Source of the DNA: Paulownia fortunei
Taxonomy: Eukaryota; Streptophyta; Magnoliopsida; Lamiales; Paulowniaceae
Assembly: GCA_019321725.1 (NCBI GenBank)
Contig: CM033122.1
Location: forward strand, 2,480,001 to 2,544,000
DNA length: 64,000 nt
Reading direction: 5' to 3'
Of this stretch, positions 54,501-64,000 are shown in pieces. The notes beneath the pieces were generated by a model. The model was not told the origin of the DNA. It was given only the letters and a program-made list of their open reading frames with translations, and ran no database searches. Made by a program: the position numbers and the translations under genes. Each line of letters starts with the position of its first letter. The first letter of the stretch is position 1.

Positions 54501-56365
54501 TTTAAGGTTTACTCAATAATAATCACCTCATTTGCACAATTTTAAGGCCAATGTGAAAAAAAAATATTGTTTTAACTTAGGTTTGTGAGATGAAATAACA
54601 CCAAAATATAATTTGGGATGTGAAAGTAATTTATTTAACATATATTATGATAATTATTTTAATTTTAATTTATTTTTAACGCATTCTACGCCGCTGTATT
54701 TTCAAGTATTTCTCATTCCCACTTTAAGGAACTTAGTTTATAACTTCTATTTATCATGCATATATCTAACTTTCTTTTCAATTTGATTATATTTTTTTAA
54801 CTTTTATCGATTATTTATTCCTTTTCATTTTCTTTCACTTACATAGAAACTCTTGAAATTTTCCCATGTTATATTTAAGTAGCGGTCCGGTGCGTCTCCT
54901 TTCCAAATTGAAAGAAAAAAATAAAACGTAGAAGTGGTTGGTGATGTAGAACAAGTAACATAGTGAAATAAAATAAAATAAGAATAAATGAAATCAAGGG
55001 AAAGCCCTAAGAAACCAAAAAATAAATTAAAATGATCTATCAACTAGGAAAATATCATTATTCTGTTCAATTCATCAAGATAATTAGTAATAAATAAAGA
55101 TAACTTGTTAGTATTTAAGCACGAATTAAATTTTAAAAAGAGAAATCGAGACAAAGACTTACACAATTCACCCAAATTTAACTACCTCATAGGTGAATAT
55201 CATATCAGAAAAAAAGTATAAAAGAAAGCACAAAACACCTATGAAAATTCATATAACCCTAGTCCCAAATATAGCCTATAAATATCATATTGCAATCCTG
55301 CACCCGGCAAACCCAAATTAAATAGGCAAATATAACGAGTATCGTGCCTTTTTCCCTAGACTCAGCTTTATGAAAAAGACCTCTTAATTTTGGGACAAAA
55401 ACTTTAAGACATATCATAATTGTTGATATTATCCTAAGTATATGTAATATTAATATGTGTAATATACTATATCTACAGTATTCATTCTCGTTCCCCATTA
55501 GTAGGTGCACCACATATATTTAGTAAAACAATGTCTCTTTTAATATACTTTACTGAAGCCAACTTGTTTTGAATGGCCTCTGTTACGACTACATGGTGGA
55601 ACATAATTTCAATATGAGAAAAAAGATAAATAAAAAAAAATCTTTTGCATTCAGAAGAATTTTATGTAGGAAGAAACAATAAAATATGGATTTGCATGTT
55701 GAAGAACTGTATGTACAGGAAACCAAATCCCATTTTCCCAATCCCCGTCAAATATTGGACTTTTTGCAGTCTTATGCAGACCCTGTTAAGTTGGACTATT
55801 TTGCACAGAAGAATATCTCTGTTAAAGTTTCTGAGTAAACTTCCGATATCTGAAAGTTCATTACTAAGTCTTCAAAAGTCCTTTATTAATCCATTCCATT
55901 CAAACATTCCTATGCATGTCCCCAGTCAATATAGTACATAACATTCCATTTATGAAAAAACTTGGAAAGACTTAATTGGAGATTTTTGAAAGTGATCTAG
56001 AATTGAATACTTTCAAATTTGGAAACAGAGATGAAATGGAAGCATCGTTGATCAACTGATTTAAAAAATTAAGGGAAAATTCTTATTCATATCAATTTTT
56101 AATTAATTACATAATAAGTGTTATTATACTTGTTATATGATTGGTCATTCTAATCGAACTTTACTTAAATTACAATATTATTTTACTTGTCATTTAATTA
56201 GTTACTTTTCTTGAACTGTACACTAATTATAATATATGATAAAGTGTATTTCACTATTTGCTTTGACCAAATCAAATACGTACTGGAATTTCCCACCGTA
56301 AAAAAATGGACATGCCAATTAGTTCCTGTCAAAAAATGAGGCTGGAAAGGTTCAATGCCTATCAG

Positions 56366-56373
56366 TATAAAAG
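56366..56373 (+). promoter_or_regulatory. TATA box of the terpene synthase
   Basis: TATAAAAG lies about 140 bp upstream of the ATG at 56507; transcription would be expected to start near 56395-56405, giving a leader of about 105 nt. Confidence 0.65.
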
Positions 56374-56506
56374 GATCGTAGTCGTTCCGGCATTGTATAT
56401 TGCAGCAAACATTGGCAATCAGACCACTCAGATTTAGTATTAATACATTTCTCCCCTTAGATTAAGTTATTTAACTATATTTATACATTTGAACATAAAT
56501 CAAAGA

Positions 56507-59082
56507 ATGGCCTCAGCCAAAGTTGAAAATTTAGTAACCTATCAACAAGAGATCGTTCGCCCGTTGGCCAACTTCTCCCCTAGTCTATGGGGCGATCTTT
56601 TCACTTCAGTTTCCATTGACAATCAGGTATTATGTTTTTCCTCTTGCATCTATTTTCCTTGTGTTAGTGCTTATTTTCAGGCATGCATCAGCTTATGAAG
56701 GGATATTATCCATATTATATTAATGTAATTGTCAACAAAAAAAGAAGGAAACAAAAGAAAGACATGAAACAGATGTTTTACGAAGATATCAATATGTTTT
56801 TATCATGCATATGTAGTGAACAATGTCACTGTTTGTGTATCTATAAGCTCTTACTATTCCTTTTAACTATGTAGCTAGCTGAAATTAAGCAATATGGCCT
56901 TAATCTAGCTGAAATCAATTATGTTGATTATACTCCATAATCAATGATCAGTTTTTTATAAGTTGTTCTCATGATGCCCCGTCAGGTAATACAATTTTAT
57001 GCCGAAGAAATTGAAGTATTGAAGGAGGAGGTCAGGAGCATGATTGTAGCTACGGACAGAAAGATGGCAGAAAAGTTGAACTTAATCGACAGCATTGAAC
57101 GCCTTGGGGTTTCATATCTTTTTGAAAATGAGATTGAAGAACAAATTCAGAATTTTTATAATGCTCGTCCCAGCCTTGAAAGTGATGATTTACACACTGT
57201 TGCTCTTTACTTTAGGTTATTAAGGCAACATGGACATGACATCCCCTCAGGTAAAGTACTCCTTTAAATTTGCCAAATTTTCTAGTATATATGCATATAA
57301 AATTGAACCCGTAACGTGATCTATTATGTATATTATGAACAGGCATTTTCCACAAATTTACAGAAATTGATGGTAAATTCAAGAATTATCTGAAGGGTGA
57401 GCCTAAGGGTCTGTTAAGCCTGTATGAAGCAGCTCATTTAAGAACACATGGAGAAGACATTTTGGACGAGGCTCTCTCTTTCACAACTGCCCATCTTGAG
57501 TCCATTGCTCCACATTTGGGCTCTCCCCTCAAGGAACAAGTGGCACATGCCTTGGAGCAATGCCTGCAACGAGGCATCCCAAGGGTGGAGGCACGTCGTT
57601 TCATATCTCTCTATGAAGAATATGAATCAAAGAATGATTCCTTGCTGAGGCTTGCTAAATTGGATTTCAATTTGCTGCAAATGTTGCATAGAAAAGAACT
57701 TTGTGAATTGTCGAGGTACATAGTTTAAGAATTAATGATATAAGATGTCTGCCTGTTGTGGGTCTAAATCAATTGTGTCTAAATCCTGACTGACATATGT
57801 ATATGGCTATGGTTGGTGGCAGGTGGTGGAAGGAGTTGGACCTTGTCTCAAAACTTTCATATGCAAGAGATAGAGTAGTGGAATGTTATTTTTGGACCTT
57901 GGGAGTGTATTTTGAGCCTCAATACTCTCGAGCTCGAATCATGCTAGCTAAAACTATAGCTATGATCTCTGTAATAGATGATACTTACGATTCATATGGC
58001 ACAGTTGACGAACTTGCAATTTTCACAGATGCAATAGAAAGGTACAATCTCTCATAAGTTATATTTCTTTCTCTGTTGCTCACATTATACCAAAATCAAC
58101 TATAAGTCATTTAACTGTAAACATTTCTTTGGGTCTATCAGATGGGATATTGATGAAGTTAACCGACTCCCTGATTATATGAAGATATGCTATGGAGCTC
58201 TTTTAGATCTCTACAATCAGTACGATGAAGAACTAAGACAACAAGGAAGATCATTTGCTGTTCATTATGCAAAAGCAACGGTATGATCACTTATCCTCTT
58301 CCAGTCTTACTGATTCTTTTCCATCTTTTAGATTAGTATCACCAGAAAAAGTTAACTGTATTTCGTACATTTGAACAGATGAAAGAGATAGTAAGGAGTT
58401 ACAACATTGAGGCCAAGTGGTTTATTGAAGGATACATGCCTCCATTTGCTGATTACATGGCCAATGGTTTCATTACCAGCACTTACTACTTGCTTGCCGC
58501 CACATCTTTCATTGGCATGAGCTCTGCAACAAAGGAAGCATTCGATTGGCTTATGAAAAAACCGAAAATTCAAGTAGCTAATGTTACTATTTGTCGAGTT
58601 ATTGATGATATAGCTACTTATGAGGTATGTAATATACCCAACAAGACAAGAACAAAAGTAGTTCTGATACTGAAAGACCCCATGTCATGTACTAAAAGAT
58701 GATGTTCAATTTTGTACTAACATTTCTGATATATATGAATTGCAAATGCTTACTTGATGTTCTTTGAATCATTGCTTAGATTGAGAAGAAAAGGGGACAA
58801 AGTGCGACCGGGATTGAGTGCTACATGAAAGAGTATGGAGTATCTGAGGGAGAGGCAATGGAGGAGTTCAACAATATTGCTGAGAATGCTTGGAAGGAAA
58901 TTAATGGGGAGTTTGTGAAGGAAAAGTCTGTTTCAATGGAGATTCTGAAAAGAGTTGCCAACCTTTCCCGATTGATCGATGTTGTTTACAAACATAATCA
59001 AGATGGATACACTCATCCGGAGAAAGTGCTAAAGCCCCTCATTACTGCGTTGCTCGTGGATTCCTTCAACGTTCTGGCCTAG
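56507..59082 (+). CDS. TPS: Sesquiterpene synthase (TPS-a type, FPP cyclase)
   Basis: A class I terpene synthase, expected to ionise farnesyl diphosphate in the cytosol and cyclise it to a sesquiterpene. Seven exons, the TPS-a norm: 56507-56626, 56986-57250, 57343-57715, 57823-58041, 58142-58280, 58379-58624, 58780-59082; 1665 nt, 554 aa. There is no plastid transit peptide; the N-terminus has [11 protein letters not shown] (RP-x8-W, typical of TPS-a, where monoterpene synthases have RR-x8-W). Other motifs: RDR (268-270), DDTYD (305-309, Mg2+ site 1), the NSE/DTE motif DDIATYEIE (448-456, Mg2+ site 2), and a C-terminus of [10 protein letters not shown]. The first ATG (56507) is the start. All splice sites are GT-AG and in phase and no frame break is seen, so the gene looks functional. 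The product cannot be predicted. It lies 5.1 kb from P450 copy B, head-to-head. Confidence 0.95.
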
Positions 59083-59619
59083 TTTCATGGCTTATTATTT
59101 TATCTACTTCATTTCATTCATTATTTATTCTTTTTTTTTCATTCATTCATATGTTTCTTGTACCAATTTAATTTGTATTTCATTCATTTATGTTTAATTT
59201 GTATTCAGTGGATGTATCATTCAAATTGAAGTTCATGAAATTGATATAACATTTTTTATTCATTTTACTTATATGGTTACATCCTATTTTTCAATTCATA
59301 ATAACATTTCATACAAACACATATATATACACATACATACTCATGTATTCGTGTGTAATTACATAAAAAGTGGGAATGGTATTTGATTGATTTCTCTCTC
59401 TTTGTCCGTACAAAAGTAACCTTATTACAATATTACCATGATATTTTCAAAGGTTAATTATAAAATTATCCCTGTCTATTTTTATTTGTAGAAATTATCC
59501 TTATTAATTTCCAAATTACAAATACTCTTCTACAACTAAAAAACGCATGGAAATTGTGAAAAGTCTTTTTTAACTCTAACGAAAAGTTGCAAAAAAGGAT
59601 TTAAATTAAAAAATATAAA
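59083..59619. other. Terpene synthase 3' flank
   Basis: The terpene synthase 3' untranslated region followed by AT-rich sequence with ATTCATTCATT repeats (about 59110-59190). It ends where homology to the copia element begins. Confidence 0.55.
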
Positions 59620-62600
59620 ATCGGATTTATCTCTTCTTTCATGGCAAGCTTGCTGGCATTTTTAGTTTGTCAAGCTTTATCATAACATTCAAGTTTCCTT
59701 CCATCAGTCAACAATATATAGTTCATGTATTTTCTGTTAAACATATGAAGTCGAGAAGACCTTTTCAATATATGAGTTGGAATAGAAGGCTGAGGTGTGT
59801 TGGACTGCTGCACACTGCTCTGTCCAACGATTTTCTCTAGTTGAGAACCTGCTACAATCGGCTCTATCACGGAACTATCTGGGATATCATCAACATTTAC
59901 ATCTGTAAATACTGGTTCACTTTGCACTGAGTCGTTAGAGTCTGCTTTATGCATATCGTTGTACATTATCCTTTTGTCGAAAATCACATCTCTGCTATAG
60001 ATCACATTCTTATTTTCATCATTCCAAATGCAGTAGCCAAACTCATCATCATCATAGCCGATGATGGTGTATTTTTTGGATTTGGAATGAAGCTTATTCC
60101 TACCTTGATCATTAATATGCACATATACTACACAACCAGAACTTTTAGATGTGATAGTTTTACCTTTTTTTTTCTCCATACCTTCTCTGGTATTTTGTGC
60201 TCCAATGGAGCTGATGGGCCTTGATTTATTAAGTAAGCTGTTGTGTTGACTGCTTTAGTAAACTTGACTGTATGCGAATGTTTCTGGCTCTTTCTGTCAA
60301 TGTTTGGTTTATACGTTTGTTTGTGAAATATTTTGCAAACCGTAAATGCATGGTGTTAAGTTTTAATACAACGATGAGTTGATATCGTATCCATAAGGAT
60401 TGTAATAAAAAATTACAGCAAGTATTTATAGTTCAAATAGTCCCAAATTTATCTAGAAAATCAAGTGATGATTGATAAACAAAAGAAAATAAGATAAAAA
60501 ATGCAAAGACAAGAGTGAAGTTTTTAGAAGTAATATAACAAACACCTTATGAACAAGAAATTATAGAGAAATGACTCACATAATTATCACCCATGTTTTT
60601 CATTCCAAAATATACTAATTCAAGTCAACAACACATATAAATTAAAAATTCATGAACTCATCAATCCCCTCTCTCGAGTGTCGAATTGATCATGCGTTTT
60701 AATATGAATTTCAATATCTCTATAAAAACTCAAGAAAAAAACTCTATAAAGGTTCAATGAATTCTTCTTCAAAACTTCAAAGGTTTTATAAGTTTCTTAA
60801 CTTTATGATTTCTAGGTTATGTTATTTTTATGATCATATATAATATTTCCTCTCTCGAGTATCAAATCTCATACATTAAACACTCTCAATTAATGATCAA
60901 ATAATTAAGATGCAATACTAAACAAGATAACAAAAATAAAATGAATAACTTGAACTAATAATGTTTGGAATTCAAAACATAGGATCAAATAAGGTTACAT
61001 CTTCATCTAGAAAGAAATGTTTAGTTCATCATGTATAAAAATAACATCAAGAAATACATAAGAAAAAACATGAAAATTATTCACCAATTTTTTAAATGGA
61101 TGAAATGGTTGAAGGTCTCATTGTCTCCAAGAATGACTCACTTTTCTCTTTAAGAATAGCTCTCTGTCCAGCAGCAAGCTCTCACTATCCAATAGTCTTC
61201 TTGTGTCCAAGAACAACTCCTCACATCCAGCCTGCCTTTAGAGGCTCTTTGGGGTCCTTAAAATCAGATGGGAAAATCCCTAAACAGAGCAAAAAATCCA
61301 TTTTTCCCCTTTTATCCACATGGCAACGCATAGGCGCTGACTGGCCAGCCTGGCACAATAAGGTACTGAACTTTCTGTCTTTAGCATCTGCAATCTCTTT
61401 AAACCCATTTTTTTTTATCACTTTCTAGTCCGAACTGACTTTTTGTGTCTTCATACTAATTTTATCTATATGTCTTGGTTTTCCATAGACACTTGAATCA
61501 ACTAAATATGACATATGTGAAGATAGTTATGCTTGAAATACCATGATGTATCATAACAGAAAATTTCAGCCGAGTGCTGACTCTTGAACTTGGTTTTGCT
61601 AATTAAGATCAATAGAATTGAATTTTGTGGTAAACATAGAAATTATAGATATATCTCTTGGATTTCTAGTGGTTCAAGAATCAAGTCAAAATCATATTTT
61701 AGGAAAGCATTATGATTGAAATACGAAAATTGCAATCAATAAAAGTAGCAAAAAATACTTGAAAATAAACCAAATATTAATCAAAAGGTATATGAATTAT
61801 TGTTATAAAACCAACTTATCAACGCTCAGCTACACCATTATATTGAGGTGTAACCGACACGATTTTCTCCATTCTGATCCTGTGCTCATAGCAGAACTTC
61901 TTGAATCTAGTATCTTTATATTTACCACCATTATCGGTCCTAAACTTTTTAATCTTCAGACCTGTCTCATTTTCAACCATAACTTTCCATTTCCTTAGAG
62001 CCTCACTATAGACTTATACTTTAGAAAGTTAAACCATACCTTTCGAGAGTGATCATCGATAAAAGCCATAAAATAGTATTTCCCATCAATGGATGAGATG
62101 GTTGTTAGTCCCCAAATATCAAAGTGAACGAGCTCTAACATTTCATTTTTTAGGGTTCTATCACTTGTTTAAAAGCTGACCCTCTTCTGCTTTCCAAGTA
62201 TACAATCTTCGCATATGTCTATATCAACTGATTGTAGATCTAGAAGTTTTCCCTTCGAGTGAATAATCTTTATCCCATTTTCACTTATGTGACCTAACCT
62301 CTGGTGCCACAGATTTGGAGTTTCAATGTCTACTGCAACTGTAATCGAACAGTGCATCTCTGCCATCATGTAAAGAATGTCATTCTTCTTGCCTCGAGCA
62401 ACCGTCATTGCGTCATTTGAAACTTTCCAATCATCACCATGAAAAATCATAGTGTAGCCTTCGCTAGCCAACTGCCCTACTAAGATTAAGTTCTTTCTCA
62501 GGTTAAGAATATGCCTGACATCTTTCAGCTCCCAAATAGACCCGTTCAACAATAGCACATGATTAGTAATAACCCAGATATATCTTTCTAAAATTTTCGG

Positions 62601-63603
62601 GGACATACCTCTCAAAAAATTCTTTTTGCGAAGTAGCAAGGAACGATGCTCTATAGTCTATTACCCAAGACTCATCCTTAGTCTCTAAAGAGCTTATCAA
62701 CGCATCATCTTCTTATAAGGTGGAAGTAACATTTGCCTCTGTCTTCGTCTTCTGGTTCTTCGGTGCATTCTTAATTAATTTTTGTAGTGCCCAGTCTTCT
62801 CACAGTTTCCATACTCAATGGTTTTTGAATTATGAGAATTACTAGAATTTCTAGATTTGGACATTTTGTCTTTTGATCTACATCTGTAGTTCGATCTGCC
62901 GCGTCCATTCTCTTTGTTTGAATTTCTTCCTTTTGACTCTGTATGCAAAACTAAAGAGGTTGATGATTCACCCGACTCCCTCCGTCGGATCTCTTTACTA
63001 AGAATCAGATCACAAACATCGTTAAATTTTAACTTATTACTTTCCAATGAGCTACTCACAATCGTAACTATAGCATTCCACCTTTCTGGTAGAGAAGACA
63101 ATAGTATCAATGCTCGTATTTTTTCATTGAATTCAATTCCAACTGAACTCAATTGGTTGTGACTGTGTTAAATTCATTGAGATATTGATCTACTGATGCG
63201 TCTTCCATTATACGCAAATTAAACAAATGTCTCATCAAGTGAACTTTATTTGAGGTCGATGACTTCTCATACATACTAGAGAAAAGCACCATAAGACCCG
63301 CCGTGGTCTTTTTCTTTGCTATGTTGAAAGCAATATTGCGGGATAATATTAATCGAATAACTCCAAGAGCTTGTCTGTCGAGAAAATTCCAGTCTTTTCC
63401 TTTATAGCCTCTGGCTTCTTCCCTAAAAGAGGTTGATACAAACTTATTTGATATAAATAATCCTCCATCAATATTTTCTAGAACTAAAATATGCGTCATC
63501 GAATTTCTCAAGTTTCACTTTTCTTTCATCTGTGGCCATCGCTCCTACTCGATTTGACTTCCTCTGTATCATTTTTTACTATTCTTGGAGCTTTGATACC
63601 AGT
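59620..63603 (-). mobile_element. Decayed, truncated Ty1/copia retrotransposon (internal region)
   Basis: Minus-strand order: primer-binding site TGGTATCAAAGC (about 63601-63590, initiator-Met-tRNA type), gag from an ATG at 63539, zinc knuckle (about 62780-62810), protease (about 62660), GAG-pre-integrase (NLWHQRLGHIS, about 62310), integrase core (HFDIWG, YYFMAFIDDHS; about 62130-62040), TPQYNGVAER (61830), then after a nested LTR TLTERARNIRIQSS and LINQGPSAPLEHKIPE, ending in the start of the RT region (ECYDKA, then LAMKEEI) near 59620. Defects: several frameshifts and stops, zinc knuckle with the first Cys changed to Tyr (YGNCEKTGHYKN), protease active site DYR for DSG. RT, RNase H and the 3' LTR are absent. 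It cannot be autonomous. Confidence 0.88.
60318..61821 (-). mobile_element. Nested solo LTR (1504 bp) inside the copia integrase
   Basis: Read on the minus strand it starts TGATAAGTTGG (61821) and ends TTCACAAACA (60318), i.e. TG...CA. Five-base flanks ACGTT (60313-60317) and ACGCT (61822-61826) form a target-site duplication with one mismatch. The copia reading resumes directly across it (GVAER on one side, the next integrase residues on the other). Near its 3' end is CTTATGGATACGATATCAAC, a motif style often seen near plant LTR ends. No internal coding domain. The open frame at 61096-61428 is probably chance. Confidence 0.82.
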
Positions 63604-63727
63604 TGTTGGGAAATTATGAAAATTTTCAATCAATCAAATGAGTGAGAATGCGAAATAACAATAAAAATAACACACATAAATTTGATAATAAAATTCAATC
63701 AATTATGCCTAGGTCTACTGTGGGCAT
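63604..63727 (-). mobile_element. Remnant of the copia 5' LTR
   Basis: On the minus strand this sequence ends TTTCCCAACA immediately before the tRNA-Met-type primer-binding site, as the 3' end of a 5' LTR should. The LTR is interrupted at 63728 by another LTR-like sequence, so only its last 124 bp are visible. Confidence 0.7.
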
Positions 63728-64000
63728 TGATGAGTGGATTTTATATCCATCAATTAAGTACCATTTGCTTAACTTGTTGATTAGTTTTTGAGTTTTGTTA
63801 TCGTTTTTAGTGTTTATTTTGCAGATTTGAAGATGAAAGAAGAATGTCACTTAAATGTAATAAAATCTACATTTACATTATATTTTTCAAAAAAAAAAAG
63901 AGGCGTGAACAGTAGCGCCTAGGCGCTGGAGCTATTGGAAAATCATGGCATTCTACTAAGGGGCGGATAAGTAAGGGCAAAATCATCATTTTACCTTATT
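63728..64000 (+). mobile_element. Start of another LTR-like element, cut by the window end
   Basis: Begins TGATGAGTGGATTTTATA, resembling the start of the nested LTR at 61821 (TGATAAGTTGGTTTTATA); both also carry an AGCGCCTA.GCG motif further in. It is inserted in the copia LTR; the adjacent bases GGCAT would be the expected target-site duplication. The other end lies outside the window. Confidence 0.6.

Larger units (their letters stand above)
51393..56506. other. Intergenic between P450 copy B and the terpene synthase
   Basis: Shared upstream region of the divergently oriented P450 copy B and terpene synthase; no gene in between. AT-rich throughout. A small hairpin TGTCCG-CGCTA-CGGACA lies at 52885-52901. 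53256-53320 has weak A-box/B-box-like sequences. Open frames at 53659-53951 and 55259-55941 have no recognisable domain and biased composition. Confidence 0.5.

Noticed and set aside
61096..61428. 110-codon plus-strand open frame
   Set aside because: Falls within the nested solo LTR; no similarity to retroelement proteins.
62979..62996. CTCCCTCCGTCGG resembling a Stowaway terminus
   Set aside because: It lies in the copia gag reading frame and codes conserved-looking residues; no TA flank or partner end.

Overview
The window is nuclear DNA of a flowering plant, most likely a eudicot and possibly an asterid (the clade is my inference from the gene families). It is AT-rich, has short GT-AG introns, and carries a plant Shaker K+ channel, a plant Ran GTPase, a DUF642 cell-wall protein, a CYP71D-type P450 pair, a TPS-a terpene synthase and plant-type retroelements. 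All gene models below were spliced by hand from raw sequence; exon phases were checked and are consistent.

Layout. 1.4-7.1 kb, minus strand: a 12-exon AKT1-like potassium channel. 8.9-12.2 kb, plus: QCR7, the 14-kDa subunit of mitochondrial complex III. 18.5-22.2 kb, plus: a secreted DUF642 protein. 23.7-25.9 kb, plus: Ran GTPase with an ATG-only first exon. 27.1-28.6 kb, minus: a tentative, unrecognised multi-exon model. 29.9-32.6 kb, minus: an Agenet (Tudor-like)/ENT-domain protein. 32.6-41 kb: gene-poor DNA with tandem duplications and a tRNA-derived SINE. 41.2-51.4 kb: two convergent, near-identical CYP71D-type P450 genes; the plus-strand copy has a 2.17-kb solo LTR in its only intron. 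56.5-59.1 kb, plus: a complete seven-exon sesquiterpene synthase. 59.6-64 kb, minus: a decayed Ty1/copia element, truncated in RT, with a 1.5-kb solo LTR nested in its integrase and another LTR-like sequence starting inside its own LTR.

The standout region is 41-59 kb. A TPS-a synthase and two CYP71D-type oxidases lie within 18 kb with no other gene between them, which is the layout of a small plant sesquiterpenoid gene cluster (cyclase plus oxidases). The rest are ordinary dispersed genes. The channel is unusual because the invariant Thr of its K+ selectivity filter is Met. The function of the cluster is inference; gene identities rest on motifs read directly from the sequence.
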